Part shown: positions 52,702 through 64,000 of the stretch, piece by piece
Layout of the letters: each line of letters starts with the position of its first letter
Position numbering within the stretch: position 1 is the first letter of the stretch
DNA from: Antedon bifida
Lineage: Eukaryota > Echinodermata > Crinoidea > Comatulida > Antedonidae
Direction: 5' to 3'
Assembly: GCA_963402885.1 (NCBI GenBank)
Contig: OY727095.1
Coordinates: 32,741,001 to 32,805,000, forward strand
DNA length: 64,000 bases
Notes under the pieces: model-generated
The model's input: only the letters and a program-made list of their open reading frames with translations
What the model was told of the DNA's origin: nothing
Databases searched by the model: none
Made by a program: the position numbers and the translations under genes

Positions 52702-52895
52702 CATGGCGTAACGGCTATGAGCGCTCACTGGCTAAATCCAGGGGTCCCGGAGGTTATGGGGGTGAGCATTGCCCAGAGGAAAAAACAGGCATTAAAATAT
52801 GTTGAAAAGGGCTAAAAACGCCTGAGGCCTCCAGCGTTGGAGGGCTACTTGGGGCTCTTAAACCAGGGGCCTCACGTCTGTGCGTTACGCCACTG
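52702..52895. mobile_element. hAT-like MITE, copy 2
   Basis: Ends catggcgtaacggc and gcgttacgccactg are inverted repeats; the interior matches 22062-22220 and is longer (adds gttggagggctacttggggc). Flanks agtagtag and ggtagtag agree at 7 of 8 bases, as expected for an 8-bp hAT target duplication. Confidence 0.8.
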
Positions 52896-54597
52896 GGTAG
52901 TAGTACTGTACAGTACTGTACAAGCCCATCTAACCTCCACACTTGCCCTCTTATAGTCACTAAATTAGCTGTATGTAAACTGTATTAAATCTTGTTAGTA
53001 TACGAGGCAATGTTATTCCGATACTTGTTATGAACTATTATTAATTAAAATCAATTTTGATTCTCCAGTTGCTTGTGTTTGTAGGCCAGTGATCGGTGAT
53101 AACCTGATTACCGACTCATACTTTAATACAGTGAATATGATAAATAGACTTATGATGAGATGAGGTGAACGCCCAAGTCCATGGCACCATTTTACCGATT
53201 AAAATTCAATTCAAAGATTACTACTGTAGTTTTGGAATGTATACTATAAGTAAGGTACTTTATAGTAAAATGTGTCCCAGATAGTTGGCTTTAGAAAAGA
53301 TATGGGAGCAATAACATTTTAGGGTGGTGTCATTAAGATATAAAACCCTTCCTTTAGGACACCAGTATATGGAACACTTTTCTGTGAAATGAAAAAGGTT
53401 CAATATGTTTTGACACTATAAGGTGAGACCCCTACTTTTGTTGGATCAAAATGTTCCCTTAATCTATTAATTATGTTATTATTCACATGTAACAATACAT
53501 TGGTATAAACAGCAACTTTAAGTCATTTATGTTAAAACTCTACCAGGATTACTTGTAATTTACTCCTTTAATCATTATTTTGTGTGTGTCTTTGTTCAGT
53601 CTCTTTACTAATTCCCAATAGTCACACATTTTGCTACAATAAAGACTTCGATTCTGCTTGATAATAGTTTCTATTGGATTGCTTTTGTTTTGTTTTACGA
53701 AGGCTTAGCTAGAGATCTGTTAATACACTTCCTCTAACAGTATATTCTAACATTTGTAAAGAAATTAACAATTAATGTAATTTTAATCAAATGAAGCCAT
53801 CATGTACTCTTCATGATGTGTTATACTATATAATAGTGCACAGTTCTCAAATATTTATGCCAAAAAGGATTTTGTCAGCATTTTGAATACTAAATCCCTA
53901 GCATCACATTTTTCTTGGTTCACTATACAAATCCACGAGACAAATTGATGGTTTTAATATTCATTTTGTCCATTCCAAAATATCCATTCTCAAATATCAA
54001 ATTAAAGGAAATGCAATATTAATCTTTTTAATGATGACTGACAACAAAGAAGTAATACGTTTGTAGTCTTTTTGTTGAAATATAATCTGCAGAAGTTAGA
54101 TGAGAAACATAAAAAAGTAGGGTAATATCCTTAAGTATGAATAGGGAAAATGTATTGATTTTGTTTGAATTTCAATATTATGTGTAAAGGAAATTGCGAG
54201 CTGACTGTATCCACATATAAACCAAATTTATTAGTTTCTTTGAAAGCCTTGAAAATTGGCCGATTATTAGTAGCTCGAGTTCTGTAAATTTCTTTCCATT
54301 TGAAAAGAACTTCAAGCGCAGAATTAAATTGCTTTACTTATAATTATATCGGAACTGGTCTGACCAACTTAGTTTCGGTATTAAGTTTGCGCCTTGATTG
54401 GACAAATTACATAATGCACCTAGTGATCATGTGTGTTACCACAATTAAATCATGTTAAATTCTATGAAATGTTGTCAATGTTTGGTTTCAAAAGGGAAAT
54501 AATAAAAAAAAAATAATAATGATTTAATAGTGTTACACATAAAGTAATATGTAAGTACAGTATGTTGAACTTAGAAGTGTAAAAAAGGATGACTATA
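52896..54597. other. AT-rich stretch, no gene seen
   Basis: A weak relative of the 15833-16003 palindromic family may lie at 53250-53470 (cctttaggacacc, ggtgagacccctac). Otherwise nothing recognised. Confidence 0.35.
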
Positions 54598-54776
54598 AAG
54601 TTCTGTCCACACTTTCAAACTTTTTGTGACAAAAAAATGTGGTGTGCCCATATAAGGGCACAATGATGTCATATCACTACCATATTTGGGCATATCACTA
54701 CCATATTTGTGCACATCACACTTTTTTTTGTCAAACTAGCTTGATACTGATAGTGTAGATAGTGTAGACAGAGCTT
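54598..54776. mobile_element. Palindromic MITE family 1, copy L
   Basis: TATA then aagttctgtccacactttc; right end agtgtagacagagctt before TAC. The right arm contains a small internal duplication (gatagtgtagatagtgtaga). Two modules. Confidence 0.9.
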
Positions 54777-55884
54777 TACAACTTGGCCTGAGTGATGTTT
54801 GTCAAACTTTGTCTCTATGTCGGCATTAAAGATACCAACTATGTAGACTTATCCTATGTACTATATTGTCTCTAAGACAGTAATCATCCAGCACAAAAAG
54901 ACTTTAATTGAAGGCCTTTGAGGATTGAATAGAATTTTCAGATTTGCAATTTCTATTTACGGGAACTATTATTCCGAAACTATTGACCCTCAGCTCCTCA
55001 CAAGTGGAGAAATATTGATTCTGGAACTTTATGGTTATTGTAGTTTTAGTTATTGATTTTGTTTAATGTTGGGTCAATGAAGTGGAAATAGGCAGCTTTT
55101 GCCTTTAATCTACAAGCCGTGTTTACAGATGTTAGCCTCTTTTAAATTAAGTTCCACCCTACAGGATTGTGACGGCCAAACTGCCAATGTTCACTCTATG
55201 GTACAGGTTTGGTACAATGCTATCTGAGTTAAGAATACTGAATTGATATTTTTGGTAAGTTAGTATTAAAGTAAATGCTATTTTAATTTAATTGTTAATA
55301 TTGTTACATGTTTATATCGGCATGTATTTTTCTGATGGTCCCTAATGATCACCCTCGTAAAATATTGTTGAAATAAAATAAATAAATAAATAAACTGACC
55401 AATGGTAAGACTAGTAAATTATTGCTAAAAAACATTTTTTTTGTGTGCGATTCAAGTTTACCATGCTTAAAACATTGAAGGCCATGCTGTTCAGTCGATA
55501 AACTTGATGTAGTCATAATTTAAATAAAATAACATGAAAATAATCTTATTTCAGCGATTTATTTTGAACTCAATTTAAAGGATATCATCATAAATCTGCT
55601 TACGCCATTATTCTTAATACAACCTTGAAAGTTATATAATTTTTTCCTGCTTCGAGTTTTAATTCCTATTGAAAATTATTTTCAGGATAGTTTAAGTTTA
55701 AGCACTTCTGATTTTAATAACATACATCATTTGGAGGGGTTTAAGTCAATGTGTGTTACAGAGATTTTATTAAAGTCAATTCCGTGTGTTTCTGATTACC
55801 GTTTGGATATTAGTCAAAGCTAGTCTTTGCGACTTTTTTTTCGTACCATCTTATTGTTATGGAAGCAAGAACGCTGGTTGACCA

Positions 55885-56100
55885 AACAACTTGATTGCCC
55901 AAACCAGTTGATCGCCCAAACCAGTTGATCGGTCAAACCAGTCACCCAAACCAGTTGATCGCCCAAACCAGTTGATCACCCAAACCAGTTGATCGCCCAA
56001 ACCAGTTGATCACCCAAACCAGTTGATTGCCCAAACCAGTTGATCGCCCAAACCATTTGATTGCCCAAACCAGTTGATAGCCCAAACCATTTGATCGCTT
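55885..56100. repeat. 17-bp minisatellite (CCCAAACCAGTTGATCG)
   Basis: About 12 copies of cccaaaccagttgatcg with atcacc, attgcc and atagcc variants; it ends abruptly at ttgatcgcttggggg. Confidence 0.93.
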
Positions 56101-57072
56101 GGGGGAGAATTATCTCCTTTCAATATTTGCATTTAACATTGTGGTACAGGGTGAGGCTTCCTTATGGATTACATGCTAGGTTAATGTGCTTTGTTTAATA
56201 TCACGCAACTTTTCAAGATTATAACAAAAGATTAAAAGCCTAGAAACAACCATTACAGTATAAATACTATATATGTACAGTATAAATACTGTATATGATG
56301 ATTATGTTTATTCTTAAAATCAATCATAAAGGAATGATCGATCATCACTAGCAACGTAGGTTGGTTGGTGGGTGGGTACCATATAGAACCCATTTTTTTC
56401 TATGAATATATGTGACATTTGTCAATTTGTCTTCCTAAAAGTTGTTTGTACTGATATCAGACATACTGCTACAAATACATCTTTGAGCTCATAATGTTTA
56501 TTATGTACATTCAATATAAGAGTAAAGTCTATTTAAATGCAAAAGACAATCTGCAGTGATGTACCGTATTAACCTGGCTATTCAACCGAGTGGCTATTGG
56601 TAAAATTTTTACCACGGCAAACTGATTTAATTGACTCGTCCGGATGAAAACGTGGCTAGGTCACACTTTACGTAATCCAATATTGAAATGATCTTGTTGT
56701 TTGGAGCCTGCGGTTCTTCTGCTGTTAACCAAATGGGCTCCTTGTTGTCTAAGAAGTCGTATATATGCTATAATTGTATTTTGTTCATGGCTAGAATTCA
56801 ACGAGTAGATAAGAAACTTTTGGATGGACCTTTCATAATTGAATAAAGATGCGGCTCTTATGGGCAATCAATCTAGTTGTTTGCCTGGAGTGAATGTTAT
56901 AACTGGACATATTTTTTAATTCATAACTTATTACATCTGTATAATGAATAAGTGGACATGTGACATTTATACATACCTAAGCATGACAATTACTTGGTAT
57001 AAGAGGCAATCACAGGCAACAATAAATGTAAACAAATTTAAATATCCTAAAATATTAATTAATAGTACAAAA

Positions 57073-57231
57073 TATTGGTCAGGTGCAGTAAGCTGTGCTA
57101 AACTGTAGGGCTGGTTAGAAGCACCCTAGTTACATATTGGTCAGGTACAGTAAGCTGTGCTAAACTGTAGGGCTGGTTAGAAGCACCCCAGTTACATATT
57201 GGTCAGGTACAGTAAGCTGTGCTAAACTGAA
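57073..57231. repeat. 62-bp tandem repeat (2.6 copies)
   Basis: tattggtcaggtacagtaag, ctgtgctaaactgtaggg, ctggttagaagcaccc repeats with starts at 57073, 57135 and 57197; the third copy breaks off after gctaaactg. Copies are almost identical, so recent. Confidence 0.93.
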
Positions 57232-57459
57232 ACAATGAAGTGATCTTTAATAAAAGAAGCTATTATCCTAAATGAGGTCATTGAAGACTTTATCTGTGCA
57301 GCTATCAAGTATTTAGAAGTTCTTTTTATCTCTGTGAAAGTTATTCCCATTCAATCTTTCAATAGTAAATAAACAAACCATGGTAATGGTGGCGAGTACT
57401 GCGGAATTTCTTGCAATTGTGTATGCCGTACTCAGCTTTTCTTTCTTTTTGTCTTGCAG

Positions 57460-57676
57460 GCAAGCTTATTATTTTACATTAGCCATACTGTAACTCTGGA
57501 TGGTGTTTAAGACAAGGTAGCCTACATGAACCAACCAGATAAACCAATGACTCGAAAGTAGACCAGAACCAAGAGGCTTTTCCCCAAAGGCACGTCAATT
57601 TACCATGGTGACTCTCATCACGGAGAAACTCCAGAATCAGTCTCTCGAAGATGTAAACATTCCAGAATTTCCTCAC
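57460..57676 (+). CDS. First coding exon of an unrecognised gene (coding from 57605)
   Basis: An acceptor (ctttctttttgtcttgcag, to 57459) opens an exon whose coding part starts at ATG 57605 in a good context (ttaccATGG) and runs 24 codons to a GTAAGT donor at 57677, phase 0. The protein starts MVTLITEKLQNQSLEDVNIP and continues EFPH: a soluble, slightly acidic start without a signal peptide. An in-frame TGA at 57548 and no other in-frame ATG fix the start. The 5' UTR part carries two short upstream frames (57500-57520, 6 codons; 57526-57561, 11 codons), which may lower translation. The acceptor means at least one non-coding exon lies upstream, perhaps at 37440-37687. No later exon was found before 64000, so the next intron exceeds 6.3 kb. 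I do not recognise the family. Confidence 0.6.
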
Positions 57677-59274
57677 GTAAGTTCACACTTTTTGAAAAGT
57701 TTTTTTCCTTTTTTCCAAGCTTAAATGTTATTCCAAAACTATTCCAAGAAATGTAATAATAATATAATAATAATAATAAATGTCTTATTTTTCTGCTTTC
57801 AGTCTCAAAATATATTTTCTTTTTGGCCTAAATTTCAATCACAATTAATTAATTAACAAAGAAACTGAGTTTTAAAATAGAGAGCTGAATAAGCGAGTGC
57901 TTCAAGAGATTTCTGTTGCTAAGTAACTGCTGAAACATTAAAGTTGTTGTAGTCTTAGAGTCTTATTTAATAATGATGTGTATTACTTTGTAGAGCTTGT
58001 CTTTATTCAAAACAAAATTTATTTTAGTTATAAATAAAGACATTATACCAGTAAATTACTACTCAGACCGTGCTTAGCATTGGTGCCAAAGATATTACTG
58101 CCCATTCAATCTAGAATTTGGAAAAAAAAAAAACAATTACGCGAAATTATGGTTTATAAATTAGCTATTGCAAAACTAGTACAATATTATGCATCAATTT
58201 TTCATTGTGTCTTTTGTTTCCATTGTTATTCATTATACAAATGCAGTTTTTATGTTGTATACTTTCAATAGAGGCAGTAGTCGTGAGGCGGGAATACAAT
58301 TTAAGGGATTACTTTTTATGGATTGAAAACACAACACTAAACTTTGATAAATACTGTACTATAGTTGACCTCTTTTAAATTTGAAATTAGAATATTGACT
58401 GCATATTAAAACTCTCGGTGTTATGACAATAAACTATTTATTGTATCGTTAACAAGGCCATTTAATTTTCTTGCTTTTAACATTCATACCCACGTATTTG
58501 TAATTCCAATTTTAAAATAACGAAATTTCAATTCTAAATTAGTAGTCGATTGATATAGATAATCCATGGCAGCGAACGTATTGATTTTATTTTCTTCTTA
58601 GGTTTTCCTGTAGTTAATAAACTTACTAGTTATACTATGAAGTAGCTCACTGTACATCTCTGCATGTGGGCTTACAGAAACTATTCAATTCCAAACAGCT
58701 TTCTGTGTCGTGAAATTTATTATCACATGATCAAATGATTACCTGTGGATTTTCGTGTGGAATCCATGGCGTAGAAACTTGGTGCGGGGAGGATATAAAA
58801 TCGATCTTTATAATTGGCTGTGGCCTTTAGTACTAGAATCCACTGGTGTCTGGATGCAAAGCCTATACATTAGTTTTTAATATGTTTCATACTTAAGAAT
58901 CTGGAGTAAAGTAGTGGTTTTGATGTAATACATCTAATCAATGTGTATTTCTATAAAATGTTATTTTAATTTCTCCTCTTAAGCATGTTTTTCAGCAATT
59001 AAGTATTATCCATCTTCCTTGCTTTTTAGGTAATCCTAGACAGTAGGAAATATTTTTCATTAAACTGCATTCGTTTTAAGCCTAGAGATTGAATCAAGTC
59101 AGTCAATTGATTGTATCTAAAAGGAAATTCTGAATTGCTTTGTGAATATTATATTTCTTTGGCTGCAAACCTTTCAAAAACACATTTATCAGCAGCTCCT
59201 GGTATGGTGATACTGATAATAATTATGGTTATGTTTTTGTATTTTATGACCGAATACTGTGCAAGGGTTCATCA
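57677..59274 (+). other. Start of a long intron, nothing else recognised
   Basis: AT-rich sequence after the donor at 57677. No exon supported. Confidence 0.4.
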
Positions 59275-59697
59275 TGGTTTATGGTGGAGTCATTAAGCTT
59301 AAATTTTGAGTTGGGTGGAGCCATTAAGCTTAGGGTGGCGTCCGACATTAAGCTTAAATTTGGAGTTGGGTGGAGTCATTAAGCTTAAATTTAGAGTTTG
59401 ATGGGTCATTCAGGTTTAATTTGGAGTTGGGTGGAGTCATGCAGCTTAAATTTGGAGTTGGGTGGAGTCATTAAGCTTAAATTTAGAGTTGGGTGGAGTC
59501 ATTAAGCTTAAATTTGGAGATGGGTGGGGTCATTAAGCTTAAATTTGGAGTTGGGTGGAGTCATTAAGCTTAAATTTGGAGTTGAGTGGAGTCATTAAGC
59601 TTAAATTTGGATTTGGGTGGAGTCATTAAGCTTAAATTTGGAGTTGAGTGGAGTCATTAAGCTTAAATTTGGAGTTGGGTGGAGTCAGTAGGCTTAA
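59275..59697. repeat. 31-bp minisatellite with AAGCTT (about 13 copies)
   Basis: Unit gttgggtggagtcattaagc followed by ttaaatttgga, 31 bp; some units vary (gttgagtgg, gatgggtgg, catgcagctt). It ends at caagttttaac near 59710. Confidence 0.94.
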
Positions 59698-60903
59698 ATT
59701 TTACCAAGTTTTAACATTTTAAAGCCTTACACTTGATGTAATACATACGAATATATCATTGATACTGTAAATCTAGTTTTCGCTATTAAGAATTTTTAAC
59801 ACTAATTCCTGATGGAGTATGTGTTTTGTCAGGCTATCAGGTTTCGGTCAGTGTTTCCTCCGTCACGTTCTCTCTTCCTAAGCTTAGCAAAGACCTTGTA
59901 ATGGTGATTCTGGCTATTGCATTGATTAGATGCTTGGATGCTCGACTCGTTTGCAAATCTATTAAATCTCTGTTAACCATTATAAATTGCTCTGTACAGA
60001 TACATTACTTGACTATCTCATCTTGTCGTTTCTCGTGTTCAGACAGCAGATATATCATAAGTCAGGTTAGTTAGTTACGTCAGGTGCGTTGCTGTTTAAA
60101 CTTGACTGGCTCATAACCCATTTTAGTTTAAACCAGAAGTTATATCACTCAATTTAAATTTCATGTTTTTTATCGACGTTATTAAACAATCTGGAAAGTG
60201 CTGATTGATAAGAATTCAACCGACGGTCACAATAATGTTATATGTAGTAAAACGAAAACCTTTCCATAGATATGAATGTAATTAAGCGGAAAGGTACTAG
60301 GCCTGTACAATTTATCAACAATGTACTGTAGAAATTATTTCAATTTTTGAAATTTCAAGAATGCTAATTTTAGAATTGATATTTTTACATTATTTTCACT
60401 GAGAAAACATTAAATTTTCTGCCTCCTTAAACTAGCGCAATTTAGAATAGACCCCTAAGGCAGAGATAGTCATCGAGAATGAAAAGGTTCATACAACTTG
60501 CATAGACGAGAGCCAGCTTAAAATACCATTCACAGTCTCATGGCCTTCACAGTAAGGTAATCAGATTCTACTTATTTGCCCTCTTTTCATCAATTTTGCA
60601 AACGAAAACAATCCAGAAAGTTGCTCAGCTTCTCCATGTAACAGCTGTAGGTTATCGACATGTACAGTACATCTTTTTAGATTAGACACACTTTTGTAGA
60701 GTTTTTAATAGGTTAAATATGAAAGAATTTGAAATGTAATTTATTGGCTACAGTACAAACCTCGTAAACTTTTTCTTTCGAAATAATGTGCTTTAATATT
60801 GGTGCAAAATTTCTGTATAACACCCTTCAGGTTGTGAACCATTGATGCCAGTAGATGGGTTAACAAGACATTAAAACATTAATTAATTCCTCTTTCACAT
60901 TAA

Positions 60904-61087
60904 AGACCAATTTACACAGACGAGCGGTAACGGTAAGCGGAAAACCGCGTAGCTTGTCCCACATAGAATCTGTATCTATCCTGAGCAGAAACCGCCTGTC
61001 CACTCCGTGTTGTGTGTAAATGGTCATAAGGAATAACATTAGATTCTATATTTTTATTACCGTTGCCGCTCGTCAATAAATTGGCCT
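60904..61087. mobile_element. TTAA-type MITE family L, copy 2
   Basis: Perfect TTAA on both sides (60900-60903 and 61088-61091). Left end agaccaatttacacagacga, right end gctcgtcaataaattggcct. Its interior is in inverted orientation relative to copy 1 (ggtcataaggaataacatta here, ttattccttatgaccac there). Confidence 0.88.
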
Positions 61088-61091
61088 TTAA

Positions 61092-64000
61092 GTGAAGAAA
61101 TTGAAGTACAGTGAGAAGAAAAAAGGAAAAGTAATATAAGCAAGTTATTTTTAAAAACAAGACCCTGACTTGTTTATTTTGATAATACTTAGCATAATTG
61201 GCAGGAAACGTAAAAGGTACCTACTGCTGTCACTAGATCATAATTGGGTTCTACTGACTGTTTATGAATATAGGCAACAGACGTACAGGTTCAGTTCTGC
61301 TAATTTGAAAGAAAAAACTAAGATTACATATGACATTGCACAAATTAAATGCAATATCAAAACTAAATTATCGTAGATTTCTGAAAGCAAAAGTATGTTT
61401 AAAATAATAATCAGCAATAGGCCTTTTCTGGTTATATTTATTAAAGGTTATATAAAAGCAAAAGTACAGTGAATGAAAATAATCATAGGTTTATACTCTA
61501 TTGACGTAAAAATTGTATAGGCAATGCAAATGTAAGTGTTATTTTTGGCCTGAGTTGAATTTTGATACACCTTTGTAGTTAAATTTGATGCAATTTATTT
61601 TATCAAAGGTCTGCATGTTTTTATTAAAATTGATCTCTTTGAAAAATTCTTTCAAGAGGAAAGGCTGCTTAGAAATGTGACGCGTGGCACTTGCTCCCCT
61701 ACAGAGGGGATTGCGTGACATGGTACAGTGTATTCAAAATTGCAATATAAACACCAACACAAAACCAATCCTAGGTCTTAAAGGTCCTTAAGTAGGCTCC
61801 TTCCGCTTTCATTCACTTGTTCTTTTTTAATCTTTAAAAACCAGTTAGACAATAGAATTTTCTTATGGATAGCACAATTAAATAGTGCTGTTCATTTTCC
61901 CACCACGTACAGTTAACAATACAATGCTATATACCAACTGTGAAATCTTTTAAAAAAAGAATTGAAGTCTGTAGCATACTTGCCCATCTAACCATACTGA
62001 TACTCTTTCACATGCCATTTTAATGAATTCTTTCAATTTCTGTTTCTTTTGATGTCTTTAAGAATCATATGCTTGAACTAAGAACAAAAATAAGAGAAAT
62101 GTAAAAATAAGGATTTTAGGCCAGTAGGCTACTATACTAATTGGATGAACTGGTCCATCCTCAGGATTCTGGGATAAATTCGTAATATTTTTAACCTACT
62201 TGCATTTCTTATTATTTGCATTGAAATGTTTATCTATAGCAATATTAAATTCTAAAAAAAAAAATACTACTTTTAAAAATGTTATAGTTAATCAATAATT
62301 TGGTAATTGTGCTTTTAAAATAAATGCAATTGTACTGCATGGCATATCTTAAATCTATTTTATAACAACAACAAAATTAGTGCTATTAAAATTCAGTATT
62401 CTATAAATATATGCAATGCTATTCATTGTATATTTCAGTTACATGGCAACTTTTATAATAATTTAATTAAAAATTGATTTCAGAAAATGAAGTTCCAGAA
62501 TCCATACAATTAAATCTATTATTTGAACCATAATATTATTTTGATGTCGTCTTTGAATAGGACATGCATACAGTAATTGCTTTTGTTCGTTTAACATTTC
62601 CTGCAGAATTCTATACACAACTTGCCTACTGTGATGTTAATTTTATTGTTAAAGTTGAAATCTATTTTATTCATTATGTTTTATTATGCTTGGTTTGTGA
62701 TACACTTTAAAACGTTAGGTAGTAAACATTAAATTATGTACCATAACTTAACGTTATTTTTATTTGCTAACATTTGCCACACTGACCTGGATACACACCC
62801 ACATGACTTTAAGTATACGCTTTGTTTAGGGCCTTTGACAATTGTATAATAATTACAAACGATGAAAATTATAAGTGAAATATACTGTAAAATAGTTTTG
62901 CTTTATATTGTTTTTTTATATATATCAAATATGTTTATTGTAATGTAGTTTCAATTGTTGTTCTGTAATTTTTAATGCAAGCAATGGAATTTCCAGAAAT
63001 GGATAAGAATAAAATTTGAATCTTGAATCTTGAAATGGGATGGGATTATACACCAGATATGGGCTTATTATCCATATCTGTGAACCTAATATAGTAGATT
63101 AGAGCTCTACTCTTTTTAAACACTATTCAAGGGACACATTCCGTGAAATGAACAATACTGGGAATTATATGTTCTTTTCTTTCTTTCTTTATTTCCATCA
63201 TCATACACATTCATATAAATAAGCATTAGTACAAAGAGAGTATTTTGCCTTTGAATTTATATTTATAGAAATTGAAATATGAGAACTTCCGAGAATTATA
63301 TGTTACAGGGGACATCCTTATTAAGGAGGAGACTTTTTAGTACCAAATGTTTCACTTTATGAGTTCTACTCTATTCCAATATTCTACACTACTTGCAATA
63401 AACCATGTAATTAGTTCCTTGAAAGATTAATGATAAAATATGTTTAAAAGTTAATATATTTTTCATTATAAATGATGATATACGTCCTTGAAGACAGTGA
63501 AGATAGAAGGTTGATCGTTATTGAGCCTAGTTCGATAACCGACACAACGTTCCTTCATTTCATTTATTAAGTATAACAAAGATGTACAACCTGATTCATT
63601 ACTTACATTTTTTCCATTTTATAATAAGACATTTTAAAATTGATATAAATGAGAAGAATTTTAAACAAATGCAAAAGATAATATCTTAATAATCAAATCT
63701 GTTTTTAATCATAACTTTAAAATGTATTTTATTTTTTAAATTAAAAATTTATTATTATGAACAATTTGAGATCGAAATCTGAATGTTTTATGGGGTATTT
63801 AATTTGAAAATTGACTTAATTTTGGAGTTTGTTTTACTCTTAATTTGTTTCTCGTGCATTTAATACAGCTTGTAAATTTAGTATGTTTTTCAATATTATA
63901 CATAGCTTCATGCTAATATGATTAATATTAAAATAAGTGCTTGTGGGAATTTTAAAACCGGCATATATCTTGTATCTAAGTTATCATTTCATATAGTATA
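61092..64000. other. AT-rich stretch to the window end, no gene seen
   Basis: No supported exon. Weak palindromic-repeat remains at about 63100-63375 (ctactctttttaaacac and gagttctactctattcc are approximate inverted ends). An AGAAAATG acceptor-like start at about 62480 is followed by an early stop. Confidence 0.4.

Noticed and set aside
52754-52960. 68-codon - strand frame.
   Set aside because: It lies within the hAT-like MITE and has no transposase motif.
55165-55206. 42-bp exon candidate after accctacag.
   Set aside because: The donor (gtttgg) is poor and there is no partner exon.

Overview
The window looks like nuclear DNA of a marine deuterostome invertebrate, most likely an echinoderm. 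Reasons: it is AT-rich (roughly two thirds A+T by eye), its genes have short exons with GT-AG introns, islands of the word TAGGCCTA recur, short palindromic transposons and minisatellites are dense, and the recognisable proteins (an LRR membrane receptor, RNF24/122, V-ATPase subunit e, DPCD) are animal families. The echinoderm class cannot be fixed; low GC would suit a crinoid, but that is only a guess. Nothing prokaryotic or viral was recognised.

Layout. 1-1.4 kb: the end of an unrecognised + strand gene (last coding exon 1207-1420), preceded by a 17-bp satellite. 1.5-8.5 kb: repeats, including serial duplications of the 3' end of the next gene. 8.6-10.6 kb: a single-exon LRR transmembrane receptor on the - strand, whose tail repeats an acidic-Gly-aromatic-hydrophobic motif. 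12.4-23.4 kb: a compact trio, each rebuilt exon by exon: an RNF24/RNF122-like RING-H2 membrane E3 ligase (+, 5 exons, 120 aa), V-ATPase subunit e (-, 3 exons, 86 aa) and DPCD (+, 6 exons, 200 aa). The last two are head to head, 162 bp between start codons, so they probably share a promoter. 23.4-35 kb: accessory DNA with a 117-codon open frame lacking any methionine, four minisatellites, a 2.76-kb TTAA-flanked element with a possible two-exon gene, and a fragment resembling the 5' half of 5S rRNA. 35-57 kb: no recognised coding exon; a CpG-containing candidate first exon near 37.5-37.7 kb and an octamer cluster near 48 kb that may be an enhancer. 57.5-57.7 kb: first coding exon (24 codons) of an unrecognised + strand gene that runs off the right end.

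Mobile DNA dominates the rest. One Tc1/mariner-like palindromic MITE family (TA flanks, ends in GCTCTGTCTACACTATC) has 12 copies. Two TTAA-flanked families (Kolobok or piggyBac type), one hAT-like family, a SINE-like family and two other palindromic families are also present. Several sit inside introns or at gene ends, and one copy appears to supply the poly(A) signal of the V-ATPase gene.

All coordinates and translations were read by eye. Family names rest on recognised motifs, not database searches.
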